A stretch of 64,000 bases of DNA from Blautia coccoides (GTDB lineage Bacteria > Bacillota > Clostridia > Lachnospirales > Lachnospiraceae), in assembly GCF_034355335.1 (NCBI RefSeq), contig NZ_CP136422.1:2297001-2361000 (forward strand), given 5' to 3'. Of this stretch, positions 35,103 to 45,593 are shown piece by piece. Within the stretch, counting starts at the first letter, position 1. Every line of letters starts with the position of its first letter. The notes under the pieces are model-generated. The model saw only the letters and a program-made list of their open reading frames with translations, made no database searches and had not been told where the DNA came from. The position numbers and the translations under genes were made by a program.

Positions 35103-37349
35103 ATGGCGAACGTACAGGATAATATCATCAGAACAGAATATTCGGAGATCATGCAGAAGTCATATATTGACTATGCCATGAGTGTCATCGTCGCCCGCGC
35201 CCTTCCGGATGTGCGGGACGGCTTAAAACCGGTTCAGCGGAGAACTCTTTACGATATGTACGAGCTGGGTATCCGCTATGACAGGCCGTACAGGAAATGT
35301 GCCCGTATTGTGGGAGACACCATGGGCAAATACCATCCCCACGGTGACAGCTCGATCTATGAATCCCTGGTGGTTATGGCACAGGAGTTTAAAAAAGGCC
35401 AGACCCTGGTGGACGGCCACGGAAACTTTGGTTCCATAGAGGGTGACGGGGCTGCTGCCATGAGATACACAGAGGCACGGCTTGAAAAAATAACCCAGGA
35501 GGTCTATCTGGCAGATCTGGACAAGAACGTGGTGGACTTTGTCCCGAACTTTGACGAGACGGAAAAAGAGCCGGCAGTGCTCCCTGTCAAGGTGCCGAAT
35601 CTCTTGTTAAACGGCGCGGACGGCATTGCTGTAGGTATGGCCACCAGCATCCCGCCCCACAATTTGAATGAAGTCATTGACGGTGTCATTGCCTATATGA
35701 AGGACAATACGATCACCACAAAAGACCTGATGAAATACATCAAAGGCCCTGACTTTCCCACAGGTGGGATCGTGGTCAATAAGGATGATCTGCCATCCAT
35801 CTATGAGAGCGGAAGCGGCAAGATCAAGCTCCGTGGCAGAGTGGAAGTGGAGAAAGGAAAAGCCGGAAGAACCCTTCTGGTGATCACAGAGATCCCCTAC
35901 ACCATGATTGGAGCCAACATCGGAAAATTCCTGAATGACGTGGCAGCTCTTGTGGAGACGAAAAAGACTACAGATATTGTGGATATTTCCAACCAGTCCT
36001 CAAAAGAAGGGATCCGCATTGTCCTGGAACTGAAAAAGGGCGCGGATGTGGAGAACCTGACCAATATGCTGTACAAGAAGACAAGGCTGGAGGATACCTT
36101 TGGAGTCAACATGCTTGCCGTTGCGGACGGAAGACCGGAGATCCTAAGCCTGAAACAAGTCATTGAGTACCATGTGGACTTCCAGTTCGAGGTTGCTACC
36201 AGAAAGTATCAGACTCTTCTAGCGAAAGAGCGGGAAAAACAGGAGATCCAGGAAGGCCTGATAAAAGCCTGTGATGTCATTGATCTTATCATTGAGATCC
36301 TCAGAGGCAGCAAGAACCGGGAGCAGGTGAAAAATTGTCTGGTAAGCGGCATTACAGAGGGAATCCGGTTTAAGACAAAGACCAGCGAACGCCAGGCCAA
36401 AAAGCTGCAGTTCACAGAGCGGCAGGCCACGGCCATACTGGATATGCGCCTCTATAAACTCATTGGCCTGGAGGTCCAGGCGCTTATGGCAGAGCATGAG
36501 ACAACTCTGAAAAATATCGCCCGCTATGAGGATATTCTCAACAACTATGATTCCATGGCAGCAGTCATCATTGATGAGTTGAAAGCTGTAAAAAAAGAAT
36601 TCGGGAGAAAACGTATCACATCTGTTGAAAATGCTGCCGAAGCCGTATATGAGGAAAAGAAGATCGAGGAGATGGAGGTTGTTTTCCTTATGGACCGTTT
36701 CGGATATGCCAGGACCATTGACAAGGCGGCGTATGAGCGGAATAAGGAGACAGCAGACAGCGAGAACAAATATATATTCTCCTGTATGAATACAGACAAG
36801 ATCTGTGTGTTCACAGATTCCGGGAGAATGCATACCATCAAAGTGCTGGATCTGCCCTTCGGAAAGTTCAGGGACAAGGGAACTCCCATTGACAATGTGA
36901 GTAATTTTGACAGCTCTGCAGAACAGATGGTGTTTGTGTCAAGTCTCTCGGGGATCAAAGATTCCATGCTGTTTTTTGCCACAAAGACAGGCATGCTGAA
37001 GCAGGTGGCAGGAACGGAATTTGACGTGTCAAAGCGGACCATAGCGGCGACAAAGCTCGGGGAGGGTGACCGGTTAGTCTTAGTACAGATCGCAGACCCC
37101 ATGGAATATGTGGTGCTTCAGACAAAGAACGGATTCTTTCTGCGTTTTATGAAGGAGGAGGTTCCGGATAAAAAGAAAACTGCCATCGGCGTGCGCGGCA
37201 TCCGCCTTGCCGGGGATGATGAAGTGGAGCATGCCTATCTTCTGGAAAGCCGTACAGACTATACTGCTGTCTATAAAGAAAAAAATGTGGCTCTGAACAG
37301 ACTTAAGCTGGCAAAACGCGACACAAAAGGTACAAAAATAAGAATATAA
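35103..37349 (+). CDS. parC: DNA topoisomerase IV subunit A
   Basis: 748 aa, with TAGGAGGAG upstream, 10 bp after parE. The breakage-reunion domain has the quinolone region [11 protein letters not shown] (Ser83 and Glu87, the drug-sensitive residues) and catalytic Tyr122 in AMRYTEARL. The C-terminal beta-pinwheel region lacks the QRRGGxG GyrA box; the corresponding place reads [13 protein letters not shown]. This supports a decatenating topoisomerase IV over a gyrase. It forms an A2B2 enzyme with ParE. Confidence 0.87.
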   Translation: MANVQDNIIRTEYSEIMQKSYIDYAMSVIVARALPDVRDGLKPVQRRTLYDMYELGIRYDRPYRKCARIVGDTMGKYHPHGDSSIYESLVVMAQEFKKGQTLVDGHGNFGSIEGDGAAAMRYTEARLEKITQEVYLADLDKNVVDFVPNFDETEKEPAVLPVKVPNLLLNGADGIAVGMATSIPPHNLNEVIDGVIAYMKDNTITTKDLMKYIKGPDFPTGGIVVNKDDLPSIYESGSGKIKLRGRVEVEKGKAGRTLLVITEIPYTMIGANIGKFLNDVAALVETKKTTDIVDISNQSSKEGIRIVLELKKGADVENLTNMLYKKTRLEDTFGVNMLAVADGRPEILSLKQVIEYHVDFQFEVATRKYQTLLAKEREKQEIQEGLIKACDVIDLIIEILRGSKNREQVKNCLVSGITEGIRFKTKTSERQAKKLQFTERQATAILDMRLYKLIGLEVQALMAEHETTLKNIARYEDILNNYDSMAAVIIDELKAVKKEFGRKRITSVENAAEAVYEEKKIEEMEVVFLMDRFGYARTIDKAAYERNKETADSENKYIFSCMNTDKICVFTDSGRMHTIKVLDLPFGKFRDKGTPIDNVSNFDSSAEQMVFVSSLSGIKDSMLFFATKTGMLKQVAGTEFDVSKRTIAATKLGEGDRLVLVQIADPMEYVVLQTKNGFFLRFMKEEVPDKKKTAIGVRGIRLAGDDEVEHAYLLESRTDYTAVYKEKNVALNRLKLAKRDTKGTKIRI

Positions 37350-37396
37350 TTTATAGATGATCCAGTCACGGTGAACAGAGCGGATATGGAGGGGCT

Positions 37397-38317
37397 ATGA
37401 GATATCGTTTGAATAAGAAAATGTCAGGTCTCGGGGAAAAAGAAATCCTGGCACCAGGGGACTGCCTGATTGAGATACTGACAGTGGAATCCTACAAAAG
37501 AAAATACGGGGACAGCGCTCCCGGCCGCCTGCTTCTTCGGAGCCTGGAACACGTGCATTTCTGTAAGGCAGAGCTGCAGAAGGATTGTGTGGTGGGAACT
37601 TTTTCCGTGCCGCAGAAAGAAAAACTTCTGGAAAAACCCATCTCTTTCGGGTATTATATGGATAAAGAGAAGCTGCTGTTTGTAGATGAGTCAGGATTTG
37701 TGGCCCATATCGTAAAAGAGATGGAGGAGATCCGGTTCCAGGAACAGAGCTATGTGGCACATTTTCTCTTTGAATTTATGGAGCGTCTCATAGAGGATGA
37801 TGTCCGTTTTCTCCAGGCGTATGAGCTGAAGATGACAGACATGGAGGATGGTCTGTTCCGTGAAGAGATTAAGGATTGTCCGGCTAGGATGCTGGCTGTG
37901 CGCAGGGAGCTTCTGCGTATGAACACATACTATGACCAGCTTGCAGATTTCTGTGAAATGCTGGAGGAGAACTACACAGGATTTCTGGGGGAAGAGGACT
38001 GCCGGCTTTTTCGGGTGATGGGAAAGAGGATACAGCGCCTTGCTGACAACACCAGAAACCTGCGGGAATACACGCTCCAGATCCGGGAGATGTATCAGGC
38101 CAGGACTGCGGAACGGCAGAATAAGATCATGCAGTTTCTAACGGTGGTCACCACTATTTTCATGCCTCTTACTCTGATCACCGGCTGGTATGGCATGAAT
38201 TTTGTCAATATGCCTGAGATCCATTACAGGGGCAGCTATTTTGTCATCATCGGCGTAGTGATCCTGATCGTGGTGATCGAGATTTTGTATTTTAAACATA
38301 AGAAATGGTTTGACTAG
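37397..38317 (+). CDS. CorA-family divalent cation transporter
   Basis: 306 aa, with GGAGGGG upstream. A long N-terminal cytoplasmic alpha/beta and helical funnel is followed by two C-terminal membrane helices; the first ends in the signature GMN (GWYGMNFVNMPEI). It probably passes Mg2+ or another divalent ion. The periplasmic loop reads MPEI rather than the MPEL common in CorA. Likely co-transcribed with the following lipoprotein. Confidence 0.92.
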   Translation: MRYRLNKKMSGLGEKEILAPGDCLIEILTVESYKRKYGDSAPGRLLLRSLEHVHFCKAELQKDCVVGTFSVPQKEKLLEKPISFGYYMDKEKLLFVDESGFVAHIVKEMEEIRFQEQSYVAHFLFEFMERLIEDDVRFLQAYELKMTDMEDGLFREEIKDCPARMLAVRRELLRMNTYYDQLADFCEMLEENYTGFLGEEDCRLFRVMGKRIQRLADNTRNLREYTLQIREMYQARTAERQNKIMQFLTVVTTIFMPLTLITGWYGMNFVNMPEIHYRGSYFVIIGVVILIVVIEILYFKHKKWFD

Positions 38318-38323
38318 GAGAAT

Positions 38324-39562
38324 ATGCCTATGAGAAAGAGAGTATACAGTCTGGTTCTGTGCGCGTTACTTGCGGCTTCCCTTCTGCTTTCCGGCTGCGG
38401 CAGGGGGATAGAGACAGAGGCAGAGACCGATGCTAAGGACAGTGTGTCTGATTCTTTGCAGAAGAAAATATATCAGGTTTTCGAGCCGAAGAAGGAAGAA
38501 ATCCCGGAGGCCGATGCCCTGCAGTATGTAAACGGAGAATACATACCCTATGGATACGAGAGTCTGACAGAGAATCAGCAGAAGCTTTACAGACAGCTTT
38601 TAAACGGGATCCTGGAATATAAGGACATGGTCACCGTTGACTACTGTACAGAGGAGGATATTAACCTGGTCAATAATATGGTGTTTGTGGACCATCCAGA
38701 ATTTTTTTGGCTGGACCAGCAGTCTTATACCTTCCAGGGAGATGCCGATGCAGATACGGCGGGGAGTGTGGACCTGCAGCTTGTGTACAATATAGATAAG
38801 TCAGAGATCGAGTCCGCCAAGGCAGGCATTGAGGCAGCGGCAGACCAGTGGATCTCCCAGGTTCCGCCGGATACGGATACTTATGGAAAGATCAAGTATA
38901 TTTACGAGTTTTTAAGCCAGAATATAGCGTATGACCAGTCCTGTCCGAACAATCAGAATATTCAGAGCGTTTTTCTGAACCAGGTCACGGTGTGCGCCGG
39001 TTTTTCCAAAGCAACCCAGTATCTGTTGGGAAAGATGGGGATTTTCTGTACGCTGGTCACCGGAACGGCGGCTCCCAACAACGAGGAGCACGCGTGGAAT
39101 CTGGTGAAAATAGGGGATCATTACTACTATGTGGATACCACCTGGGCAAACCCCGGTTTTTCTGAAACACAGGAGGGGGTGGTTGTGCAAGAAATATCCT
39201 ACACGTATCTGTGCTGTGATGCCTCCACACTTCTTGCGACACATACACCGGACGATCTTCTGCCCCTGCCGGAGACTGTGGACGACAGCTATAACTACTA
39301 TAAAATGAACGGTACCTGGTACTCTTATTATGACGAGAATGAAATCTATCATATATTGACGAACTCCATATGGGAGGGAAAGGAACGGGAGGATTTTAAG
39401 TTTGCCGATGCGGAGAGTTACCAGCAGGCTGTGGCTGCTATGGTGAACGGCGATCTGATCGAGCGGGCCGTACGGGAAGCCTATCAATTCGGAGAAGGTG
39501 AGACTTATCAGTGGAACATAGGGTACAGTGATGAGGATAAACTTTTGACCGTGTATTGGTAA
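38324..39562 (+). CDS. Transglutaminase-like domain lipoprotein
   Basis: 412 aa, with TAGGAG upstream. The signal peptide ends in lipobox LLSGC, so it is anchored on the outer face of the membrane. The C-terminal half has the transglutaminase/protease-like core: Cys in QVTVCAGFSKATQYLL, His in EEHAWNLVKIG and Asp in YYYVDTTWANP. Such domains cleave or cross-link peptides, for instance at the cell wall. No partner is suggested beyond the upstream CorA gene. It ends before a strong terminator. Confidence 0.85.
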   Translation: MPMRKRVYSLVLCALLAASLLLSGCGRGIETEAETDAKDSVSDSLQKKIYQVFEPKKEEIPEADALQYVNGEYIPYGYESLTENQQKLYRQLLNGILEYKDMVTVDYCTEEDINLVNNMVFVDHPEFFWLDQQSYTFQGDADADTAGSVDLQLVYNIDKSEIESAKAGIEAAADQWISQVPPDTDTYGKIKYIYEFLSQNIAYDQSCPNNQNIQSVFLNQVTVCAGFSKATQYLLGKMGIFCTLVTGTAAPNNEEHAWNLVKIGDHYYYVDTTWANPGFSETQEGVVVQEISYTYLCCDASTLLATHTPDDLLPLPETVDDSYNYYKMNGTWYSYYDENEIYHILTNSIWEGKEREDFKFADAESYQQAVAAMVNGDLIERAVREAYQFGEGETYQWNIGYSDEDKLLTVYW

Positions 39563-39666
39563 AAAACGCTTTGCTAAAAGGCCTTGCCGGGGGAATAGTT
39601 ACAAAAACACTTGCAACTTCCCTGTTTTAGTGGTATTCTGGTATAGAACTTGATAATCACGATAAC

Positions 39667-39698
39667 ATAAGAGTGGGCCTGCGGCCCACTCTTATTAT
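39667..39698 (+). terminator. Terminator between lipoprotein gene and the rimP operon
   Basis: ATAAGAGTGGGCC and GGCCCACTCTTAT enclose a TGC loop and are followed by TAT; the symmetrical A/T tails would let it work in both directions. Confidence 0.85.
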
Positions 39699-39736
39699 GT
39701 AGTGGGATACTAAGTACCCAATAAAGTTGCCATATA

Positions 39737-39793
39737 GTAACTGTCCGGTCAGGTTAGTGTATTGACTGTACTGCCTGTGTTTAGAGCAGTTAC
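39737..39793. repeat. 57-bp short GTAAC...GTTAC element
   Basis: It starts GTAACTGTCCGG and ends with the inverted GAGCAGTTAC. The ends match the 132-bp elements at 3817 and 15742, but the interior is much shorter, as in an internal-deletion derivative. No clear target duplication. It lies in the leader of the rimP operon. Confidence 0.55.
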
Positions 39794-39863
39794 ATTACAA
39801 ATATAAAGTTTGAGCAATAACTTTATCGAGTACCAGATAGAAAATGCGGAAGAAGGTGAAAGA

Positions 39864-40328
39864 ATGAGTCAGAGAGAAAAATACGAGCAGAAAGCAGAGG
39901 ACCTGATAACACCCATACTGGAGAACAATGGGTTTGAACTTGTGGATATGGAATATGTGAAGGAAGGCAGTAACTGGTATCTGCGTGCCTACATTGACAA
40001 AGAAGGCGGCATTACTGTGAATGACTGTGAAGTTGTCAGCAGAGCATTTTCTGAAAAGCTGGATGAAGAAGATTTTATCGACACTGCTTATATTATGGAA
40101 GTAAGTTCCCCGGGCCTTGGAAGACCTTTGAAAAAAGAGAAGGACTATGAGAGAAACATGGGGAAAGAGCTGGAGATCAGAACTTACCGTGCCATTGACC
40201 GGGAAAAGGAGTTCTACGGCACACTGAAAGCCTATGATACAGACAGCGTGACCATTGAAAACGAGGATGGGGAGCGTACCTTTTTAAAGTCTGACATTGC
40301 GCTGATCAGGCAGGCATTTGACTTTTAA
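39864..40328 (+). CDS. rimP: Ribosome maturation factor RimP
   Basis: 154 aa from ATG 39864, with GAAGGTGA 5 nt upstream; the longer frame starts at a TTG without RBS. It has the RimP signatures GFELVDMEYVKEGSNWYLR and SSPGLGRPLKKEKDYER. It is needed for 30S subunit maturation. First gene of the rimP-nusA-ylxR-ylxQ-infB-rbfA cluster. Confidence 0.95.
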   Translation: MSQREKYEQKAEDLITPILENNGFELVDMEYVKEGSNWYLRAYIDKEGGITVNDCEVVSRAFSEKLDEEDFIDTAYIMEVSSPGLGRPLKKEKDYERNMGKELEIRTYRAIDREKEFYGTLKAYDTDSVTIENEDGERTFLKSDIALIRQAFDF

Positions 40329-40372
40329 CAGCAGTGGATATTATATAGAAGAAATTCAGGAGGATGTAAAAA

Positions 40373-41542
40373 ATGAATACAGAGTTATTAGAGGCGCTGG
40401 ATATTCTGGAAAAAGAGAAATCCATCAGCAAAGATACGCTTTTGGAAGCCATTGAGCAGTCCCTGATCCAGGCGTGCAAGAACCATTTCGGCAAAGCTGA
40501 CAATGTGCATGTGAATATCAACCCTGAGACCTGTGACTTCGGCGTGTACGCAGAGAAGACTGTGGTAGAGGAAGTGACAGATCCGGTTATGGAGATCAGT
40601 CTGGCTAATGCCAAGATGATGAATTCCCAGTATGATCTGGGAGATGTGGTGAATGTGGAGATCAAGTCAAAGGAATTCGGAAGGATCGCCACCCAGAATG
40701 CCAAGAATGTAATTCTGCAGAAAATCCGTGAAGAAGAGAGAAAAGTGATCTTCAACCAGTATTACGGAAAAGAAAAAGATGTTGTGACAGGTATTGTCCA
40801 GAGAAGTCTGGGCAGGAACTACAGCATCAATCTGGGCAAGGCAGACGCCATACTGACAGAAAACGAACAGGTAAAGACAGAGGTGTTCCGCCCCACAGAG
40901 AGGATCAAATTATATATCCTGGAGGTAAAAGATACCCCCAAAGGACCCAAGATCCTGGTATCCAGGACCCATCCTGAGCTGGTGAAACGTCTCTTTGAGG
41001 CGGAGGTCACAGAGGTAAAAGACGGCACAGTGGAGATCAAGAGTATCGCCAGAGAAGCCGGTTCCCGTACCAAGATCGCTGTGTGGAGCAATGACCCGGA
41101 TGTGGATCCGGTGGGTGCCTGTGTAGGTATGAACGGAGCCAGAGTCAATGCTATTGTGGAGGAGTTAAGGGGCGAGAAGATCGATATCATCAACTGGAGT
41201 GACAACCCGGCGCTTCTGATCGAGAATGCTTTAAGCCCTGCAAAGGTCATCTCTGTTATGGCTGACCCGGATGAGAAGACCGCTATGGTCATTGTTCCGG
41301 ATTACCAGCTCTCCCTTGCCATCGGTAAAGAGGGACAGAATGCCAGACTTGCGGCCAGACTGACAGGATTTAAGATTGATATCAAGAGTGAGACACAGGC
41401 CAGAGAGTCCGGTGATTTCGAGTTCTATGAGGAAGAATTTGAAGAAGAGGGCTACGAAGAGGAAGGCTATGAGGAAGAGGGCTTCGATGGGGAATCCTAT
41501 GAGGAACCTGCAGATATCCAGCTTCCCGGTGAAGAAGAGTAG
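40373..41542 (+). CDS. nusA: Transcription termination/antitermination factor NusA
   Basis: 389 aa, with CAGGAGG upstream. An N-terminal RNA polymerase-binding domain is followed by an S1 domain ([20 protein letters not shown]) and two KH domains ([19 protein letters not shown] and [17 protein letters not shown]). The C-terminal tail after about residue 350 is very acidic, with a short EEEGY repeat, where some NusA proteins have AR domains. It controls pausing, termination and antitermination. Confidence 0.96.
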   Translation: MNTELLEALDILEKEKSISKDTLLEAIEQSLIQACKNHFGKADNVHVNINPETCDFGVYAEKTVVEEVTDPVMEISLANAKMMNSQYDLGDVVNVEIKSKEFGRIATQNAKNVILQKIREEERKVIFNQYYGKEKDVVTGIVQRSLGRNYSINLGKADAILTENEQVKTEVFRPTERIKLYILEVKDTPKGPKILVSRTHPELVKRLFEAEVTEVKDGTVEIKSIAREAGSRTKIAVWSNDPDVDPVGACVGMNGARVNAIVEELRGEKIDIINWSDNPALLIENALSPAKVISVMADPDEKTAMVIVPDYQLSLAIGKEGQNARLAARLTGFKIDIKSETQARESGDFEFYEEEFEEEGYEEEGYEEEGFDGESYEEPADIQLPGEEE

Positions 41543-41550
41543 GTGAGATT

Positions 41551-41829
41551 ATGGGTACGGTCAGGAAAGTTCCTATGCGGAAATGTACCGGCTGCGGCGA
41601 GATGAAGAACAAAAAGGAGATGCTCCGTGTCTTAAAAACGCCGGAGGATGAGATCATCCTGGATGCCACAGGCAGAAAGAATGGCAGAGGGGCATATCTG
41701 TGTTTTGACAAGGAGTGCCTGCAGAAGGCCATCAAAAACAGGGGACTGGAGCGCTCTTTAAAGACAGCAATCCCGGCATCTGTATATGAGAGCCTGGAAA
41801 AGGAGTTTGATAAGCTTGAACATCAGTAA
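41551..41829 (+). CDS. ylxR: YlxR family RNA-binding protein (RNase P modulator type)
   Basis: 92 aa. RKVPMRKCTGCGEMKNKKEMLRV and GRGAYLCFDKECLQKAIK are the conserved YlxR (DUF448) signatures, with two Cys pairs. In other Firmicutes the protein binds RNA and has been linked to RNase P. It lies 8 bp after nusA and overlaps ylxQ by 14 bp. Confidence 0.93.
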   Translation: MGTVRKVPMRKCTGCGEMKNKKEMLRVLKTPEDEIILDATGRKNGRGAYLCFDKECLQKAIKNRGLERSLKTAIPASVYESLEKEFDKLEHQ

Positions 41830-42130
41830 AGAACTGTCCCTTCTGGGACTGGCGGCTAAGGCCGGCAGAGTGGTGAGCGGTGAGTTTGCCACAGAGAAAG
41901 CAGTGAAGGCAGGAAAAGCGCGCCTTGTCCTTGTGGCAGGCGATGCATCAGATAATTCAAAAAAAAAGTTCTCCGATATGTGTGCCTATTATAAGGTACC
42001 CATATATCTGGTGGGAACAAAGGAGGAGTTGGGAGGTGCCATTGGAAAGGATTACCGCGCGTCTCTGGGTGTGACGGATGATAATTTCGCAGTGGCGATG
42101 AAGAAAAAGCTGGAACAGATGGGTAAATAA
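41816..42130 (+). CDS. ylxQ: L7Ae-family RNA-binding protein YlxQ
   Basis: 104 aa from a TTG at 41816, with AGGAG 10 nt upstream inside ylxR; this gives the normal family length, whereas the upstream ATG at 41786 does not. The L7Ae/L30e pattern is LLGLAAKAGRVVSGEFATEKAVK and LVLVAGDASDNSKKKF. It probably binds kink-turn RNA. Overlap with ylxR implies coupled translation. Confidence 0.9.
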   Translation: MNISKELSLLGLAAKAGRVVSGEFATEKAVKAGKARLVLVAGDASDNSKKKFSDMCAYYKVPIYLVGTKEELGGAIGKDYRASLGVTDDNFAVAMKKKLEQMGK

Positions 42131-42145
42131 AAAGGAGGGCAATAT

Positions 42146-45100
42146 ATGTCAAAACTGAGAGTGCATGAAATTGCAAGAGAATTAGATAAGAGCAACAAGG
42201 AAGTTATGGATTTTTTGAAATCTAAAAATATAGATGTAAAGAGCCATATGAGCAGCCTGGAGGATGACCATGTGAGCTTGATACGAGCAAACTTGAGAAA
42301 GGGAAATGTGGCAGCAGCCAGCACAGATTCTGCAAAACCAGCAGCATCAGCAGAAGAAAAACCAAAGAAAAAGCTGATTCAGGTTTTCAGACCGCAGAAT
42401 GCAAGTCATATGCCTGAGAGAAAACAAAAACCACAGAATCGTCCTGCAGAAGCAGGCAGTGTGCACAGCAGCAGCCAGCCGGGGAACAATCGTCCGGCAC
42501 AGGGAGGAATGAAAACGGAAAGTACAGCAAATACTCAGAACAGGACAGATAACCGTCCGAGAACAAACAGCAATGGAGACCGTCCGAATCGTTACAATAA
42601 CGATAACAGAAATGGTGACAGCCGTCCAAGAACAGGCAGTGGAGACGGTCAGAACCGTTATAACAATGACAACAGAAGCGGTGATAATCGTCCGAGAACA
42701 AGCGGAGACGGCCAGAACCGTTATAACAATGACAACAGAAACGGTGACAGCCGTCCAAGGACCAACACAGGAGACCGTCCGCGTTACAATAGCGACAACA
42801 GAAACGGTGACAACCGTCCAAGGACCAACACGGGAGACCGTCCGCGCTACAACAGCGACAACAGAAACGGTGACAACCGTCCAAGAACCAACACAGGAGA
42901 CCGTCCGCGCTACAACAGCGACAACAGAAACGGTGACAACCGTCCAAGGACCAACACGGGAGACCGTCCGCGCTACAACAGTGACAACAGAAACGGTGAC
43001 AACCGTCCAAGGACCAACACAGGAGACCGTCCGCGCTATAACAGTGACAACAGAAGCGGTGACAACCGTCCAAGGACCAACACGGGAGACCGTCCGCGCT
43101 ACAACAGCGACAACAGAGGCGGAGATAACCGTCCAAGGACCGGCAGCGGACCGAACCGTTTCGGCGACAACCGCCAGAGAGGTACGGATAACCGTCCGGG
43201 CGGCGGATTTAACAGGGATAAAGGCGGCAAGGCAGATGCTCCCAAGCTGGAATTTGTGGAGAAAGACAGCCGCAAGTTAAACCGTGAGAATAAGAAAAAG
43301 GACGTTAAGAAGGATGACTTCCAGGCAGGCAGCAAACGCCCGAATCAGGGCGGCGGAAGACGTCCGAACCAGAGACTGCCAAAGGCTCTGCAGAGACCGA
43401 ATACACAGCCTAAGGTGGAAGAGAAGAAGGAAGTTGTAAAAGAGATCACACTTCCGGAAAAAATGACCATCCGTGAGCTGGCTGAGAAGATGAAGATGCA
43501 GCCTTCTGTTATTGTCAAGAAACTTTTCATGGACGGTATCATGGTTACAGTGAACCATGAAATTGATTTTGAGAAGGCACAGGAGATTGCGCTGGAATAT
43601 GATATCATTGCAGAACCGGAAGAAAAAGTGGATGTGATCGCAGAGCTTCTGAAAGAGGACGACGAGGACGCATCTTTACTGGTTGCAAGACCGCCGGTAG
43701 TCTGTGTTATGGGTCATGTTGACCACGGTAAGACATCTCTTCTGGACTGCATCAGAAATACCCATGTGACTGACAGGGAAGCAGGCGGTATCACACAGCA
43801 CATCGGTGCTTATGTGGTCACCATCAATGACCAGAAGATCACGTTTTTGGATACGCCGGGCCATGAGGCGTTTACTGCCATGCGTATGCGTGGTGCCAAT
43901 GCCACAGATATTGCGATCCTGGTAGTAGCTGCCGATGACGGTGTTATGCCTCAGACCGTGGAGGCTATCAACCATGCCAAGGCTGCCGGTGTTGAGATCA
44001 TTGTTGCCATCAACAAGATCGATAAGCCAAGTGCAAATATTGAGAGAGTAAAACAGGAATTATCCGAATATGAGCTGATCCCAGAAGACTGGGGCGGAAG
44101 CACCATCTTTGTACCGGTATCCGCCCATTCAGGAGAGGGAATTGAGACTCTTCTGGAGATGATCCTTCTGACTGCTGAGGTAGCAGAGCTGAAAGCCAAT
44201 CCGAAGAGAATGGCAAGAGGCCTTGTGATCGAGGCAGAGCTTGACAAAGGAAAAGGCCCTGTTGCCACAATCTTGGTACAGAAAGGTACCCTGCATGTAG
44301 GTGACTTCATTGCCGCCGGTGCATGCTCAGGTAAAGTACGTGCCATGATGGACGATAAGGGAAGAAGAGTAAAAGAGGCAGGTCCGTCCACTCCCGTAGA
44401 GATCCTGGGTCTGAATGACGTGCCGAACGCAGGAGAAATCCTGGTTGCAACAGAAAATGACAAAGAGGCAAAACATTTTGCTGCTACCTTTGTTTCCGAA
44501 AATAAAAACCGTCTGCTGGAAGAGACAAAAGCCAAAATGTCCCTGGATGATCTGTTCACACAGATCCAGGCAGGTAATTTGAAAGAGCTTCCTCTGATCG
44601 TGAAAGCCGATGTACAGGGTTCTGTGGAAGCAGTGAAACAGAGTCTTGTGAAGCTGTCAAACGAAGAGGTTGTGGTAAAAGTGATCCATGGCGGCGTGGG
44701 TGCCATCAATGAATCTGATGTTACCCTTGCAAGTGCATCCAATGCCATCATCATCGGCTTCAATGTACGCCCGGATGTTACGGCAAAGGCCATCGCGGAG
44801 CAGGAGGGTGTTGACCTTCGTCTGTACCGTGTCATCTATCAGGCCATCGAGGATGTGGAAGCAGCCATGAAGGGTATGCTGGACCCGGTATACGAGGAAA
44901 AAGTGATCGGTCATGCGGAAGTACGCCAGACCTTCAAGTCCTCCGATGTGGGTACCATCGCCGGTGGATATGTTCTGGACGGTATCTTCCAGAGAAACTG
45001 CAAAGTCCGTATCACCAGAGGAGAAGAACAGATCTACGAAGGTGTTCTGGCATCTCTGAAGCGTTTCAAGGATGATGTAAAAGAAGTGAAAGCAGGTTAT

Positions 45101-45187
45101 GAGTGCGGTCTCGTATTCGAGGACTTCAGTGACGTTAAAGAGGAAGACAGGGTAGAAGCTTACATTATGGTGGAAGTGCCGAGATAG
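42146..45187 (+). CDS. infB: Translation initiation factor IF-2 with long disordered N-terminal repeat region
   Basis: 1013 aa, RBS AAAAGGAGGG. The start matches the IF2_N subdomain ([20 protein letters not shown]). Residues about 90-420 are a low-complexity Arg/Asn/Asp/Gly-rich region containing nine repeats (42554-43129), then a second IF2_N ([23 protein letters not shown]). The GTPase core has G1 [12 protein letters not shown]3 DTPGHEAF and G4 NKIDKP, then domains II-IV. It delivers initiator tRNA to the 30S subunit. The Arg-rich repeats are positively charged overall and may bind rRNA; their length is unusual. Confidence 0.97.
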   Translation: MSKLRVHEIARELDKSNKEVMDFLKSKNIDVKSHMSSLEDDHVSLIRANLRKGNVAAASTDSAKPAASAEEKPKKKLIQVFRPQNASHMPERKQKPQNRPAEAGSVHSSSQPGNNRPAQGGMKTESTANTQNRTDNRPRTNSNGDRPNRYNNDNRNGDSRPRTGSGDGQNRYNNDNRSGDNRPRTSGDGQNRYNNDNRNGDSRPRTNTGDRPRYNSDNRNGDNRPRTNTGDRPRYNSDNRNGDNRPRTNTGDRPRYNSDNRNGDNRPRTNTGDRPRYNSDNRNGDNRPRTNTGDRPRYNSDNRSGDNRPRTNTGDRPRYNSDNRGGDNRPRTGSGPNRFGDNRQRGTDNRPGGGFNRDKGGKADAPKLEFVEKDSRKLNRENKKKDVKKDDFQAGSKRPNQGGGRRPNQRLPKALQRPNTQPKVEEKKEVVKEITLPEKMTIRELAEKMKMQPSVIVKKLFMDGIMVTVNHEIDFEKAQEIALEYDIIAEPEEKVDVIAELLKEDDEDASLLVARPPVVCVMGHVDHGKTSLLDCIRNTHVTDREAGGITQHIGAYVVTINDQKITFLDTPGHEAFTAMRMRGANATDIAILVVAADDGVMPQTVEAINHAKAAGVEIIVAINKIDKPSANIERVKQELSEYELIPEDWGGSTIFVPVSAHSGEGIETLLEMILLTAEVAELKANPKRMARGLVIEAELDKGKGPVATILVQKGTLHVGDFIAAGACSGKVRAMMDDKGRRVKEAGPSTPVEILGLNDVPNAGEILVATENDKEAKHFAATFVSENKNRLLEETKAKMSLDDLFTQIQAGNLKELPLIVKADVQGSVEAVKQSLVKLSNEEVVVKVIHGGVGAINESDVTLASASNAIIIGFNVRPDVTAKAIAEQEGVDLRLYRVIYQAIEDVEAAMKGMLDPVYEEKVIGHAEVRQTFKSSDVGTIAGGYVLDGIFQRNCKVRITRGEEQIYEGVLASLKRFKDDVKEVKAGYECGLVFEDFSDVKEEDRVEAYIMVEVPR
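42554..43129 (+). repeat. Nine tandem in-frame repeats within infB; six near-identical 63-bp units
   Basis: Units start at CGTCC at 42554, 42623, 42689, 42752, 42815, 42878, 42941, 43004 and 43067. The first three are 69, 66 and 63 bp and more diverged (they contain QNRYNNDN or PNRYNNDN); the last six are 63 bp and differ by few bases. Each codes for [17 protein letters not shown] plus NGDN or variants. The near-identity points to recent expansion by slippage or unequal recombination, so copy number may vary between strains. Confidence 0.95.
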
Positions 45188-45197
45188 GAGAGCTTTT

Positions 45198-45593
45198 ATG
45201 AGAAAAAACAGTATTAAAAATACACGGGTGAACGCTGAGGTTCATAAAGAACTGGCAGAGATCATCCGGAATGGGATTAAGGACCCGCGCATCCAGCCTA
45301 TGACAAGTGTCACAGGGGTGGAAGTGGCTCCGGATCTTAAAACCTGCAAAGCATATATCAGTGTGCTTGGCGATGCGGAAGCGAAAAAGGACACCTTAGC
45401 AGGGCTTCGCAGTGCGGAAAGCTATATCCGCAGGCAGCTCGCCAAGACAGTGAACCTGAGGAATACACCGGAGATCCGTTTTATTCTGGATGAATCCATT
45501 GAATATGGTGTAACCATGTCTAAGCTGATCGATGAAGTCAGCAGAAAAGACGCAGCATCGGAGGTGCATGAGGATGGAGAAGATAGCGAGTGA
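45198..45593 (+). CDS. rbfA: Ribosome-binding factor A
   Basis: 131 aa, with TAGGAGAG upstream. The RbfA pattern is TRVNAEVHKELAEIIRNGIKDPRI and a KH-like fold with LRNTPEIRFILDESIEYG near the end. It binds 30S precursors and helps 16S 5'-end maturation. It overlaps the nrnA start by 20 bp. Confidence 0.95.
   Translation: MRKNSIKNTRVNAEVHKELAEIIRNGIKDPRIQPMTSVTGVEVAPDLKTCKAYISVLGDAEAKKDTLAGLRSAESYIRRQLAKTVNLRNTPEIRFILDESIEYGVTMSKLIDEVSRKDAASEVHEDGEDSE

Noticed and set aside
39600..39640. Promoter TTGCAA-N17-TATTCT before the 39667 hairpin
   Set aside because: It would run into a terminator within about 40 nt; not convincing as the rimP promoter.
42554..43129. CRISPR-like array
   Set aside because: The units are contiguous 63-bp coding repeats without unique spacers, in frame with IF-2, and no cas gene is present.
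42387..43136. Reverse-strand 249-aa Cys/His-rich frame
   Set aside because: It is produced by the infB repeat array read backwards; its CCH-rich repeats mirror the 63-bp units and there is no RBS.
42573..43280. Forward 235-aa Thr/Val-rich frame in infB
   Set aside because: Another reading frame of the same repeats.
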